Shown: in pieces, positions 14,101 to 27,685 of the stretch
How the letters are laid out: every line of letters begins with the position of its first letter
Numbering within the stretch: position 1 is the first letter of the stretch
NCBI GenBank assembly: GCA_020055645.1
Contig: CM034547.1
Span: 52,144,909 to 52,208,908 of the forward strand
Direction of reading: 5' to 3'
Origin: Tomocerus qinae
Lineage: Eukaryota > Arthropoda > Collembola > Entomobryomorpha > Tomoceridae
Length of the DNA: 64,000 nucleotides
The notes under the pieces: generated by a model
Databases searched by the model: none
Told to the model about the DNA's origin: nothing
Seen by the model: only the letters and a program-made list of their open reading frames with translations
Program-made: the position numbers and the translations under genes

Positions 14101-17100
14101 GAAATCCATTTTGTATTAATTTGTATCTGCGATAACACTCGTGACCTCAAATAATAATGTCACCAAGCTCAAGTATCAGTAAATATTTCACAGATATTAC
14201 ATTTGGATTTAAGAAATCTGCGTAGCTGTTGCCAAAAAACGTAAAGGAAGTGTTGTCACGGTCCAAAGAGAGTTTTTACTCTGGCAGTTTGCTCTGGTTA
14301 TTTCTGCTGGTTAAATATGTAAAATAGGTCCCCTCAAAGGCGTAAACATTTTTATAATCCGATCGAATGATTCAGAGAGCACGACTTGATTCGTGATATT
14401 TTGTGATATAATTTAAGTAGTTTACGAAAGTATTGTTAATGGTTCATACTGACACAGTAGCATTTGGTTTACATAGCTAATACCCACTAGTGCAATAAAG
14501 TCGTACAGATGGATGAATCCGTTTTGCAAGTCGTGCAAAGATGCTAAATTGCCTGATTCCTATGTGTACCTTCTCCCAAACATGAAATAATAACATTGAG
14601 TCTTTAATATATAGTTCACCCTGTTTAATCTGATAAGCTGTAGGTGAGCTACTATAATTGTAGCATCTTCTTGCGCACACACACCTGTGAATCCCCGTCT
14701 GCTAGGTCAGGAGTCTGAATGACGAAGAATATCTGCGTTTATGCGTTTTAAGATGCTATTTGAAAAGAAGATGTCCAATAATAAACTACATACATGCACA
14801 GCTAAACTATTTATACATGCTTAGTAGGTATGCATGTATGTGCATCATCATTTCTCATTCTGAATTCATCTCTGTTTACCCATCCCATGCTTTTCCGTCA
14901 ATGGAAACCAAGAGATTCAACTTGTAAGCACTGCAAATACCTAAATACAGATAATAAGTATTTATGTACTATCTACCTTAAATCTCTTTGAGAATGGAAA
15001 ACTAAGCGGATGTATACGTATTAGAATTACATTTTCAACAGCTACCACTCTGAATTGTGCTCTTGACCCTATAAGTTTATGGCCGTAACACCGTTGCAGT
15101 TCCCATCAATTCAATTGAGACCGTCGCCCTTTCTTCTGTAGCTATTGCATGTTTATCTCCAATAAACATACCATAGCTCTCAGAAAGGTATTACTAAACA
15201 CCAAATAGTATTCCAATTTCATTGCATTTAATATTTTCAATAATAATTGTACATAGATTGTAGAGTTACAAGTTTTCGAGAAAAAACCAAGAGTAAATAA
15301 ATTCGGAAAAGGATGCAATTTTTATGTAAAAATTCGTGAAAAATGATTAACAGATAAGCTGATTAGTGCAACTCTTAATTAGAACATAATACTTCATTAA
15401 GAAGGGTGAGCAGATTACTATTCAGAATGTTTTTCTCTCTCCCTCTCCAACCATTTACCACTTTCAGAATTTATGGTAGCATTTATATCTCCATCTCACT
15501 ATTCAAATGATAGGAATTGAGATACTATTATAACAGAGCATCACAAGTATAATTAAACGGATACAGTTTGTGCTGTCTTTAGTAATAGGAAACTTGCCAA
15601 ACCACCTTTACTTTTCCTAAGTAGGCATTTTTGCACCTTAATTTACGACAAAATTGCATAGCAGGTAAAATCTGTGTGTGAGGATGTCGACAATTTATAA
15701 ATTGAAGGCTAGGGACGTATACTATATATAGCTGTGTAACATTACATTCCAGTCCTTTGTGCACACAAATATAAATGACTAACTCCCGTTTAACGTACAA
15801 CAGTAACAATAAAGTCAAGTCTTGCTCTGACTGATCTAAAGTTGTGTGCTAAAGATGTGCACAAAAAGAGAATGGGTCGCTCAGTCGTCCTTCTCCGTTC
15901 AATTTAATAGATCATTCTTTATTTTAGCTTCTTAGGGGGTACTCTTTCCATTACGCTGCTTGCATAGCAGGATATGTAAACTTTATTTTGGCTAAACTGG
16001 GATTTACCAAACTCATATGCTCAAGTTATGTAGTACACAGGACACAATTAGGAGTAAGTGCCTTTTATGCATCTGAGCTATATAATTGCTTTTAAACATC
16101 TGCACAAAGTACATACCTACGCATCGACACTAATAGTAAATATTATTGCTTTTCCTCCTCCTGCATCTTCAACTACTTTGCTTTGCCACAATTTCTTGCT
16201 GCATCTACTATGCACACACAAATACACCGTAATTCATGTCAGTCAGTCGTAAACATGAACATTTGTTAACATCCTTCTCCTGATAACAGACAAATGTAAT
16301 GGTTTACATAATAATCAAATACTCAAATAGCATTTTGCCTTTCTTACCATCTGATGCACAATTTTTTTAGATCTCTTTGGCATATTGGGCTTTTAGTAAT
16401 TTAAAAATTATTTTTTTGCAGATTACTGAAGGAACTTAACAAATGGACTTTTTTATGTGTTTCTTTGCACATAGATTTTGCTAAGCAAATTATATCAGCA
16501 GGTAGCTGCAGGTAGTTCCCAAATTCAGCCAGTTTGTTTACCTACTGTGCCCAACTACAAATATGTACATAAAAGTTCAGTCACACAAATGTAAGCTAAG
16601 GTGTCTATGGGTAAATGTAGTTAATTCATTTCCCCGAGTGAAGTGGTTATTTCCCTTAAATTATATCTACCTACATGTGCAACTAACATAACTACCTACT
16701 TGCGAATGCACTTATGTATACATGTTAACAAAAAAATGTAGAAATAGGAAACGGCCATGACAGCTCTACAAAACATACTGTAGTAACTACCTATTTAATC
16801 CTAATACCATTACGTTACATTACACATTCAGGGTATATAAGTGGAGGAACAACATAAACACGTAATAAACACCCGTACCTACCTACCTACACATAATATT
16901 TCTCAATAGCTAAAAGATGCACAAATAAATGGCTCACATGCATTTCCACATACAGCTATACATCTGCTGCGTTCATTTATCTTTACAGAGCTTAATTCCT
17001 TTCTTTACGACAGACAACGAATAACATTCATTTCATCTCACTTCAATGCTCTCGCAAACATCTCAAACTGTTGAGAACTGTGTCTGCATCCGCAAAGAAT

Positions 17101-18865
17101 GTAGAAGAAAGAGTGGAAAGGAAATAAACACAAACCAATTCATTATCATTTTACGTGTTTGAATTCAAAATAATAATATTAGCATATCATCTATTTATCA
17201 GCAAAATGTCGATGCAAAAAAGTATCTTGATTGAAAAAATTATGTAACATTTTATTTAGATTACATGTTTTCCCAATTTAACAGCAATTATGTCGACGTA
17301 AAAAAGTATCTTGATTGATTTAATTTTTATACAACTTATATATTATGTAGATAAAGGTTTTGTTTGTGGTTATCATCCATTTGTTAATAAATCAGAAATT
17401 TTCGCCTATGTAATTCAAAAGCACATCGTTACTCATAGATAAGCCAAATCTACCTTCCACGTTAATCCTGATATACCTATATGTATTATAATCTGATATT
17501 ATACTTGTATCGTTCAGTACAAACTCTTCTTACTTTTAATGTCCTATGAAATATCAAATTGACAATATGTTTTAATAGATATTCTTTACAGAAAATAGGG
17601 GATCGTAAAATGGTTTGTAACTGCTGTGCAGGTAAAATTAAATTAAATGTTGGAATAAAGAGAAACTTAATGATCATTGGTAAGAGAGTTAGTCGCAGGA
17701 AAATAGAATATGACATCTAAACAAAATAAATGTCAAATCAAAGGATGCCACATAGAAAACATTATAACATTTCACCGTATTCAGATCGTGAAACGTGAAA
17801 CCTACCTTGAAAAAGATATAGCTGTACTGTGTGTAAGGCGTATATGCGTTATAAATGTATTTCTGTACAAGTGTCATTTTATTTAAATGTAATAACAATC
17901 ACTGAAAATCATAGAGATCAAAAGCTATAAAGTAAGACAAGAGAAATGACGATTAAGATGAGTGTGATTACAATTTGCTTGGTGTCGTTTATTATTGTTC
18001 AGTCTCATAAGCATGAATTTCGTTCTATTTATTTCATTTATGCAGAAATGTAGCAGACTGCCAGATACCACTTATCTTTAGTAAACCAAGTCATAAAGTA
18101 GCTGGAGTAAATCAAAGAAAAGAAAGACGTAAAACAAAGAGTCGTATAATTTGTCACTGAGTGGGATACTTGGCTACAGAGAAAGGGCTCTGTGTCTATT
18201 TCGCTGCACAACAGTAGGTAGCAAATACACATGCCATATACACACAATTTTATACCTCTTATGCACTCTCTATAATGTCGTCGTCTAAAGGAGAATGAGC
18301 GTGTGTCACGCAAAGATCCTCTCCTTCTTTAAATCTTGCCATTATTATAATACATAAATTATCTATGAATTTAGAGAAACCGACAATCACTATATGAACA
18401 GATAGAAGACACATAATTTGCTCATGGCAGGGCAAACAAAGACAACATTCTGTAATGCACTCTCGTATCTTTTTTGATTATGCCAATTTTATGTGCAGGG
18501 GGCTTACACGCTCAAAGGCTTCGTTGATATTCCCTTTTATGTGTCATTTTAATATTTTTGTGTACTAATCTTAATATTAAGACTTCCAAACCATATTAAC
18601 ATTCAAGCCTGAAATTAAGTGCGTTTCAAAGATGTAAAGATTTGCTCTCATAACTTTTTGTTACACTATTTAAGTAAGTCTTTTATACTTGCATTCTTAC
18701 CTATGGTTAGTTTAGTAAGTAAAACAATTTCCAGACACGTCAAGTAAAATTCAGTTACATATCAATGTATGTTTCGAATTTAATAGTTTTACCTTTAAGA
18801 TATTTATCTAACGTATTGCTAAATTCTATTTACCAGGGTCAACTATATTGTTTCAATTATTCCGA
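8144..18865. other. Long intergenic stretch, no gene supported
   Basis: The first 100 bases or so probably hold the 5' UTR and promoter of the minus-strand gene at 5.5-8.1 kb. The rest is AT-rich. GC-richer patches at about 11.75-11.98, 12.64-12.96 and 13.59-13.72 kb could be promoters, enhancers or noncoding exons, but I found no coding exon there that I trust. A degenerate 15-bp triplicate sits near 9785-9830 and a 36-bp direct repeat at 17.2-17.3 kb. Confidence 0.5.
17199..17318. repeat. Direct repeat pair, about 36 bp
   Basis: Two near-identical units, 17199-17234 and 17282-17318, both containing AAAAAAGTATCTTGATTGA after a variable ATGTCGA block. They are 48 bases apart. Origin is unknown; this may be a fragment of a dispersed repeat or a local duplication. 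Confidence 0.6.
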
Positions 18866-19318
18866 TTAAGGTTGCTCATCACGCCTGCTTAGCAACCGCA
18901 TGGGCCTATCTAAATGTGTGTTAAAAAATGCTTTACATCAAGCTTTATTCCTCCCGAAGATTACGGCCAATTTTTATGAGACTTACATTTTTGGAATCCT
19001 GGACTATCGAGAAACACAGGAGGGCGGATGGACTTTTGATATTATTGCTTTAAATCCTTTAAAAAAAATCGAATTCCAAAAAACGTGAATCAGTTTTAGT
19101 TTTTATACAATGCTGATTTTTTTGCACCATTTAAAGCAATAATATCAAAAGTCCATCCGCCCTCCTGTGTTCCTCGATAGTCCAGGATTCCAAAAATGTA
19201 AGTCCCATAAAAATCGGCCCTAATCTTCGGGAGGAATAAAGCTTGATGTAAAGCATTTTTTAACACACATTTAGATAGGCCCATGCGGTTGCTATGCAGG
19301 CGTGATGAGCAACCTTAA
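18866..19318. mobile_element. Fold-back (long inverted repeat) element
   Basis: The left arm 18866-19070 and right arm 19116-19318 are reverse complements over about 200 bases at roughly 90% identity, with a 45-base spacer. Weaker arm similarity may extend outwards by about 20 bases. Each arm holds the same 62-codon open frame (starting MGLSKCVLKN), but the two differ mostly by amino-acid-changing substitutions, so I read it as a chance frame and not a gene. A diverged copy of one arm lies at 56394-56583, showing this is a dispersed family. No convincing target duplication was found here. It is probably a non-autonomous MITE or fold-back DNA transposon; the superfamily cannot be assigned. Confidence 0.85.
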
Positions 19319-22300
19319 GCGAAATTATAGCAATATCAACAATTGAAAGCGTAAGTATGTTTCAAAATGCCACAATTTGTTAAAAATGGTGTCGTTTGTG
19401 ATTATGTGAGCCCTCAACATATTATTAAGAAGACTATACCATTCAAAAGGTCGTCTCAAGATCTACAGTACGATTGATGAATTTCTATATGATTAGCCAT
19501 ATTAACATTTTTTAATTTAGTATTAAGCTAATGTTCAGTAATCATGTTCACCCATATTGTATTTCTTGTTTTATTTAATATACATTATATACGAGCAAGT
19601 GAATTGCAAATAAAAGCCGCAGCTTCCATGATATAGGCAACCAAACAATATTTATGTTTCGATTTGAGTTTAATCCATGCCTATGATCGACTTAATTCCT
19701 ACTTTTGCTTAATTTAGTGTTGAAATATTTCTACAGTTCATTATTGAAAGATGGGGAAAATACTATTGACACATTCTATGTGTATTTACCATTTGTACAG
19801 AATTCCTTAGCCGAATTTAGTTGTAGGAAGGTTGAGGGGACTATTTCAACGAACTCAAGGGTGAGTGCATGAAATCTTGGCGTGCGAAACTTGTTGCACA
19901 AATTGCTGCCTAAAATAGTCATGTAGTAGACAAGCTGTCACAAATCAATTCTTAAGCGTTTAATGATAAATATTAATAGTTCTATCGTAATTCACTTCTT
20001 CACTACTGGTAAAGTAGTTTTTTGATTTTAGTAATAAAACCGACAAGTCTGAAAATCAGAACTCAATTTCAAAGAATAAAAAATTGACTAGATCATTTCA
20101 CGCATGTACAATGTAATACACGCATATTTAATTAACTAAATTATGTAATTTCTTTTGTTGCTCAGTCAGTGTTCGTGTCATTACTACAGGTATACAGATA
20201 CTCCACTTTTAGTTTAATGTGTAATAATGTCTCGTTATATGACTTACTTTCATCCTGTGTGTTTGCGAATGTTACAATTTTCAAAAAAAAATTGATGTAC
20301 TTAGATGTAGAACTGGTTAGAAAGGAAATAACGATGAGATGTATACGATAATGGCTGAGGACGTTTGCTCATCTGCTCAACTAAAGATTAGTGTAAAAAT
20401 TATGTTTGCTTCACTTTTGTACATGCAATTATATCATTATCTCGAAATACATCCCCTCGGGTCTGGATTAGAAGGTACATAATTATCATCAGTATTTATT
20501 GAATTATAGGTTAGACAAATTATTGTTGCAACATATCTTATGCCATATATTTACGTGCACCATCAGCACTGTGGTAGATAAAGTTTAAATGTAACGAAAA
20601 TGAATCTATAATGTCTTATTGACACAGAAAAGGCTAAAAATGATTGATTGGTTTGACCCGGGAAACCTTTGTAATTATGAAGATGTGATTATTCTCTGAC
20701 ATTTTTATGAGATCTCTTGTACGCAGCAAAATTTACAGGCTTACAATTTATACACGTACGAATGAAAGAATGGAAACAGTTGTCGTTAGCCTTTAGCTAG
20801 TTTCTGGTGACTCCAAATGTGTTTTAATGACTACCAAAGGGAGGTAAAGGAAGAAATGGTGCGATTTCCTGCATTAATTTAACAGAGAGAAAACATTTTG
20901 TTCTAGAAATAAACAGCGTTAGTTTACTATCTGTAATAACACACGCTGTGCACGTGAGTGCGTAGTGTTACGGAATTAAAATTATTTATTTCGGAAATTA
21001 TGTGTTACGTTTACATAAAAGAACTCCTTAAAATCATTCACGCACCGTAAAATTCTCTACTTCCATAAGTGTACCTACTTCATTTTTCGCATTACATTTT
21101 TCTCAATGTATTACTAATTTATTAATTATTAATTAGCGATTGTAAAAATATGTTTCCATTTGTAAACTCGAGACTTATCACATTATTCTCGAAACCTAAA
21201 TTATTCCTACATCATGAAATTGTATCAGATAATGATTTCATCTTGTAGGTACTTGTAGTTTAACCAACGTATATTTGTGGATTAGGGCATGTATGCAGTA
21301 AACTTTTTATCCGTGAACAATGTATTACTTAATGTTACTTTCTAATTTGCTGAAGAATGGCTAACCTTTAATATTATTAGTGATAAAAAATTTGCAAGCA
21401 ATTAAAGAAAAATGCTGCATAATACATTTTAATGGAACCGAACTACTTATTGTTGAAGTAATCATAAGGTTATGCATCCATTGAATGGAGCATTTTCAGA
21501 AGTCAATCATGTAACTGTAGCCAAAAAAATACCATTAACAGCTTTGTAAATTGGAATTTATTAGCTATAGCTAAGTATCAATGAATAATGTCGTATTGTA
21601 AAGTCCATTTTATGATTAAAGTGGTACATTTTAGACCAGGTATGCATGGGACGACATTTTAAAAGCGTTTTTATTTAGCCTGACACAGTAAATGTCAAAT
21701 GATTGGACAGGAGGATTACCATTGGCAAATTAAAGTCACTTTAGAATTCCAATGTTAAATGATTTTGCAATTTCTAATTTCTTGAGTGTGTATGTATGTA
21801 GTAACATGATATTCAAATTCAAGCTTGAACTCAGAAACAACAATTGTATTTTATCTTTTCCTTATACTTATATGCTATAACTATATGTATCACAACAATT
21901 CAAGGCATTCAAGGCAAAAATACTCTGCATACAATAAAGTTAGAATCTTGACCACTTTAAAAATATCAAAAAATAAAAAATGCATGTTATAAATAAACCG
22001 TTTAAATGTAATTGTCCCATGCAACTCGCACGGACACATTATTTCCACAGATAGCATTTAATTAATTGCATGGTCTGTGCACGAGTAAAAGTAAGTACTA
22101 TAAGTCCGTCGATAAACTTAATTATACTCCAAGTCAACGCGTGCTAAAATTTACGCATAAGTTAGTTAACATAATGACAAAGTGTAGAAGTTATATGTTC
22201 AGGTGTGGCGTGGCGAATAACAAATTCGAAAGGTTTTCTTCTTCCAAAGTAAATTATAGGCTGGTATCTTAAATGTCATGCTTATTTGAATCTGTGCATG

Positions 22301-23343
22301 AGTCTCAAAGGGACAATAAAAGTTTACAAGTATCGTCTATATTTGCAAGTACACATGAACACATTTTGTGTTTGCATGTAGACACTTTTAGCAGCTATAT
22401 TTATATTATATTGTATATGACAGCAAAGAACTTTTCGAAAATCGGTATTCAGCATATGATTTTATATGCTTATGTTTAACAATTGTTAGTAATCACATAA
22501 TGTGAAAATTTAGTTCGTTCCGGGATATAAATGATTATAATACACATTCCTACTTTGTTGTATGAGACAAAGGACACCAAAGGCGAGACATGCATAAGCG
22601 TAACCTCAAGAAAATATTTAAAAATTAAAGTCATACTAATACCTATGTATCAATTTATTGTACTTGGTACTTAAATGCAAGTCAAATTGATATTTAAAGC
22701 TAATAGCTGTAGTAAATACATGAAAATTAAGCTTTATTGATGTACAAGCTTGTTTAAAGATAGAAAAGCTTCTGAAGTATGATTACTGTTTTCAGGTAGG
22801 GATATCGCAAAAAAATTAATTTTATGTATTTGTATGCAGATAATATGCAGGTAGATTTTATCAAGTAGATTGTAATACCTGTCTAGATATGAAATGAGTA
22901 TGAATGAGTTGTAGTATTTATGTTTAAGTGCAGGAGGAGACGTTTCTTGCTTCGCTTCGTTACTTTAAATAGTTTTAGTCTAGTAAAACTTTTGAATGAT
23001 ATTTGGGTGTGCTTTTTGTCTTTCTATTCCATTGTACTTGCTCTTTGTGGTATAATCATTTGATTTGATACGAGTGCACCCAACTTAACATACTAATATG
23101 ATACACATTCAACCCTTGCCCTAACATAACATAACACTTGTACTTACGTCGTGTATGAATGTGCTATACTGTTCCTAAAGGTACATTCTTAATTGGGCAT
23201 GTGGCTTGTGATGAGTGTACCTACCAACTATATAGTATTCTGCTGAAGGAGCTCGGCTGAAGGTAAACGTATGAAATACTTCTACATAAAACATATAAAA
23301 GAAAATGATCTCGAGAGAAATTTTTGCAGATAAACATTTGCAC

Positions 23344-23536
23344 TCAGACACATAGGTTTCCTTTTACTTTCGTTCGCGTGCGTCGTGTCACAATTTACAA
23401 TTGTGTTAAAACCCACTGGCATATATTTTTGTGAAAAACGGGAATTTACTCTTTACTATCAACATCGTGTTAAAAATCACCCACTACTAAAATATCGGAT
23501 TGAATTCAGATTTATGTTATTGGATTTCGTTTGGAG
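23344..23536 (+). promoter_or_regulatory. Candidate 5' UTR exon of the His-rich gene
   Basis: The ATG at 27686 follows a splice acceptor (TCTTTTCAG) with no coding base before it, so a noncoding first exon is expected upstream. This stretch begins with an initiator-like CTCAGAC, has a pyrimidine-rich, CG-containing leader (CTTTCGTTCG) like that upstream of the 40.4-kb gene, and ends at a good donor (GAG|GTGAGA). The implied intron is about 4.1 kb. This is inference only; RNA reads would decide it. Confidence 0.25.
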
Positions 23537-25316
23537 GTGAGAAACACTTTTTTTTTACTAATTTACTACTTCGTTAATTTGTCTCATATTTGTCGTGATG
23601 ACAGTTCGTGTTTGTCTTTCATGATTCTTTGTACTTGATAAATCGAATACACGGTCAAAACCCTCCCTCGGAGGTAGTTACAAATAATTGCTAAGAAGCA
23701 ATACTAGTATTTCTAACGTATTGCTATATATCTATTACACTTCCAAAAACAGATTGTTTTTTTTAATTTTTGCTGAATTTCTTAAGAAACTATCACATCA
23801 TAAAGAGTATGTACATCAAATGGGTATGTATCATACATTTCCATTTTCTTTATTTAGACATAGAGTCATGTTGCGCACTTAGCAATTATAGTATCAAAGA
23901 ATATGTGTGTACCTACAAGGAAATATCCTTGTATGAAATGCTTTTGCAACAGGCAGAGTGTATGTAGTTTCATCTGTCGTCATTAAATGGATTACATAGA
24001 AGGTACAATACTTTAGGTTCTAAATTTTAACTCAGATTTTTGTTATTATAAAGACGTGAGGTGACTATAATACAGTGCAAAGTATAGCATAAACAAAATA
24101 ACAGTTCGTCAGTCTTGACAGCACAGACCTAAAAAAGTCAATTCTAACTTTTAATGTATTACATTGTGTCTGTCTTCACTTTACTTTCGTACACTAGCAA
24201 TAGGTGTGCTCCTTAAGTACAGGCTGTAGAAGCATACTTATACATTTGACATTTAAAACAAAGAGATCTCCATCTCGCCAGAAAATGCAATTTACAGTAC
24301 GTCACAAAAAAATTGCAGTACCGACATGACATGTATACGATGATAATGGTGATGATATTTGTGGTCAACTGGCTACAGAACAAGTATCACGTTTTCATTT
24401 CACTTTGTTTTTATTAGAACACAACTCACTATCAGATATTGTTATTTGGGTTTTAAAGAATTGGTACTTTTAGTTTCACGTTTTAGAAAACATTTTACTA
24501 CAATTCTCATCATGATCTTTCATCAGCCACAAAGGCCAAACTTGAAATTGTGAAGAGATAATCTCTAAAAGTGCCTACACTAAGATTAATCGTTGAATTA
24601 GGAAATGAAATTGGAATTATAATATGTAAATCACAATTTCTTAGCCAGTTTAAGTTTCAAGGTGTCAAGTAAACAATACTATCTTCAATTGCTAAAAAAA
24701 GTATAAATATTTGCTTTACTACTCATATCTACGGAACTGATTATATCATACGCATACCTAACCTACACACATCATATCACATTATGATGCAAATACACCA
24801 TGGGCATGAAACTTTAATTATAACTAGACTAAGATATTTTATCAGTGTCAGACATGCTGAATTACCCAATAGAAAATGAATACACTAAAGTTTTCTTAAT
24901 ACTTTGAGTATAAAAGCATTGGGTATAGCACATGTCGTATCTATAGCCAAAGTATAATAACAACTGTAGTATTTCAGACGAATCAGATATCTGACGTAGT
25001 ATCTAAAGTCAGCAAGTACGCTGATGAAACTTAATTAGTGAGAAAGAAGTTCATATTTATAACCGAGGTCCACCAACCACTTCCAAACACAATGTTAATG
25101 TTATCTGATTAGTGCACAGCGTGGAGGAGAGGTAAAGGTTGCTGGCAACTTAGTTGGGTTTAGATGTTATAAGTTTCTACACATAAAAAATCGTTGTGTT
25201 CATTTCACCTTGACTAAAAGTAGCAAATACTACTCCAAAATGTACCTATTTCACTAAGTAAATGTGGCTTTTGTTTTCAATGGAATACAAATAATGGGTT
25301 TCTTTATAGAAACGCA

Positions 25317-25359
25317 TCACAATTACAATTTATGTACTTTGGTGACTTTGTAATTGTGA
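25317..25359. repeat. Perfect 12-bp inverted repeat, 19-base loop
   Basis: TCACAATTACAA at 25317-25328 is exactly complementary to 25348-25359. This is an isolated hairpin in AT-rich intergenic DNA. A palindrome of this length can arise by chance at this composition, so its role is unknown. Confidence 0.5.
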
Positions 25360-27685
25360 ATGAGTTGCTGAGGACAGTTGGTGCATTGTGTTTTTGATGT
25401 GCAACTTTGATTAGCTTCATGCGACCAAAATAATTTCAAAGACAAATGAAAGCAAGAATTGCGCTCGTTACTTTTTACGAGATGACATTTCAACCCAAAG
25501 CAATTAGTTTATATTTTCTCTGCATCCTGTACACAAATGCCTGAGAGAATACCACAAGGAATATAATATCAGAACAGAAGTAACTATAACATAATTTCAG
25601 CCAAGTCAGAGAATCCTATTTCATTTAGATGAGTTCACATATTATTAACAGTTTCATTTCCATGCAATTTGCTTGTACGGTTAATTGTGCCTCTAAATGA
25701 CAATTAAATAGGTACAGGACTAGTTAAATTACTTGCGTCTTTCTCTAAGGGAACTCGAGGCGATTTTCAAGACGATATAATGTACTCGCATTCATGTCAA
25801 AATGCAGTAATAGCATGATACATTCAAAATCATACCCCTAATACTACTGACACTGTAAATGGGCTACATGCATTCTGCATTAGCGAGGAATTGCTACTGA
25901 CTGCAATTTACTAGATCATTACATGAGTAAATAGACAACAAATGATTATTCTATCCAAACGATCCAGATTATTACACCTTACGATTAATCAATAATGTCA
26001 TATCCTGAAAAACAACCAATGTATCATTTCATATTGTATCGTTACTCCATTTACCGGAAATTGTATATTTTATACCGATATTTTCCTAATAATTATTATA
26101 TAGGTTTTAACCATCAGCAATCCGTGGAAATGATGCGCTATGTCGACTATTTACTTTAATTAGTGTACCAATGCTTATAAATTCCCTATTTCCAAATAGA
26201 TCGCAAGCTATAATAGAATCAGTAGTTCCCTTAGATGTGCATAACATATACCTAATTCTAATGGAATGAAATTTTCGATTTACTCTTATATTCTATGTAA
26301 GTTGTTATATTTTTATATGCAATAGCACAATGAGAGTTATTTTGTACAGAATGATTGATTTTGATTTTAAATATCTACATGCTCAAACTTGATGAAAATT
26401 TTCAAACTATCCTATTGTAAAAAGTGAATTTAAAAGTTGTACTAACAAAAATGGGTGCCCATTTTGAGATTTGAAAATAGGTACAAGTATCCATTCCGTA
26501 TTGATGATAACGATAATTTTTCCTTATGTACCAGAACAAACATGTTAAATGTAACTAGAGTTATATAAGTTACCTAACCAGAACCACATTTAATAGCTAT
26601 CTAATATTGTCAATTGTGTATACATTAGTATTTTGCCTGTACGAAATATTACCGTAAATCGTATTGTGTTATAATATTTACTATATCATTCATTACATGC
26701 AAAATAGTAGGCAAACAACCATAATCAAAACGTCTTGCTTGGGGCTTACATTCAGTTTACGTTTATCTGCGTGTATCTGCTCATTTCTCGTCCTCTTTCT
26801 AGTTAATATATGCATGGTACAATTAATTACGGAATGTCTTCAAGAAAGACAATGATTGAACACAAAATATCCATAAACATCTGTATGTAATTTACTCTAA
26901 TAGTGAGTCCTAGTAGTTGTAAGCTGTATGGTATGAAATATATTCGCAGTGTGTAAGGTGTATATATGGTAATTAAGCATACAGCAGGAAATGAAATTGG
27001 TAATTTTAAACGCACCACGCACCACACTACTTCTTATGATTATGATAAAACTACTGCAAACCAAAAAAGCATATTTTCATAATCACACCTAAGTAGGTAC
27101 ATGTTTTACAAGTTTGTGTTGTAAAAGATATTGTCAGACTGTAAACAAGACAAGATATTTGCTAATTTAGTTGCTTAGCCTAAATGTGTGTGATGTGAAT
27201 ACGCGTTCCGTATCTAATAGTATTAAGGCTACTTAGCAGACCTTTAAAGCCCCTCTTCTATGAAATTGTCATTAAGTTACCTCCGTTGAAGTATTTACTC
27301 CTAAACTAAATACTTCGAGACTTTGTATATGTTAATACAATTTAGGCACTGCATAGTTAGATATTTAGGAAAATCTCATTTACACTGGATTAAACGAGGA
27401 CTACGACTAAACGCTCTACGTACGTGTAATAATTACCTAAATGTTAATTATACCCATGTGGGTATAGGCCAAATTTTGTGACACGAAATACTTCAGTTTC
27501 TGTACACAAATATCGTATACTGGTAAATTCATTTCTCAATACTCTCCAATAAAGTTAAGAAAAAAAGTACGTATTATTATGAATCGTCACATAAGTAAAT
27601 AATCTAGATTTAGTTTCCTTGTTTATTTAAAAACATTGGTTTTCTCGTATATTAGCTTCAACTAAAATTAGTATTGTCTTTTCAG

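Larger units (their letters stand above)
19319..27685. other. Long intergenic stretch, perhaps a 5' intron in part
   Basis: AT-rich, with no supported coding region. The acceptor directly before the ATG at 27686 implies an upstream noncoding exon in this stretch. One candidate is about 23344-23536, which ends in TTGGAG before a GTGAGA donor, but this is unproven. A perfect 12-bp hairpin lies at 25317-25359. Confidence 0.5.

Noticed and set aside
18900-19284. Two opposite 62-codon frames with nearly the same protein
   Set aside because: They arise from the inverted repeat itself; differences between the arms alter amino acids and the third copy at 56.4 kb does not keep the frame.
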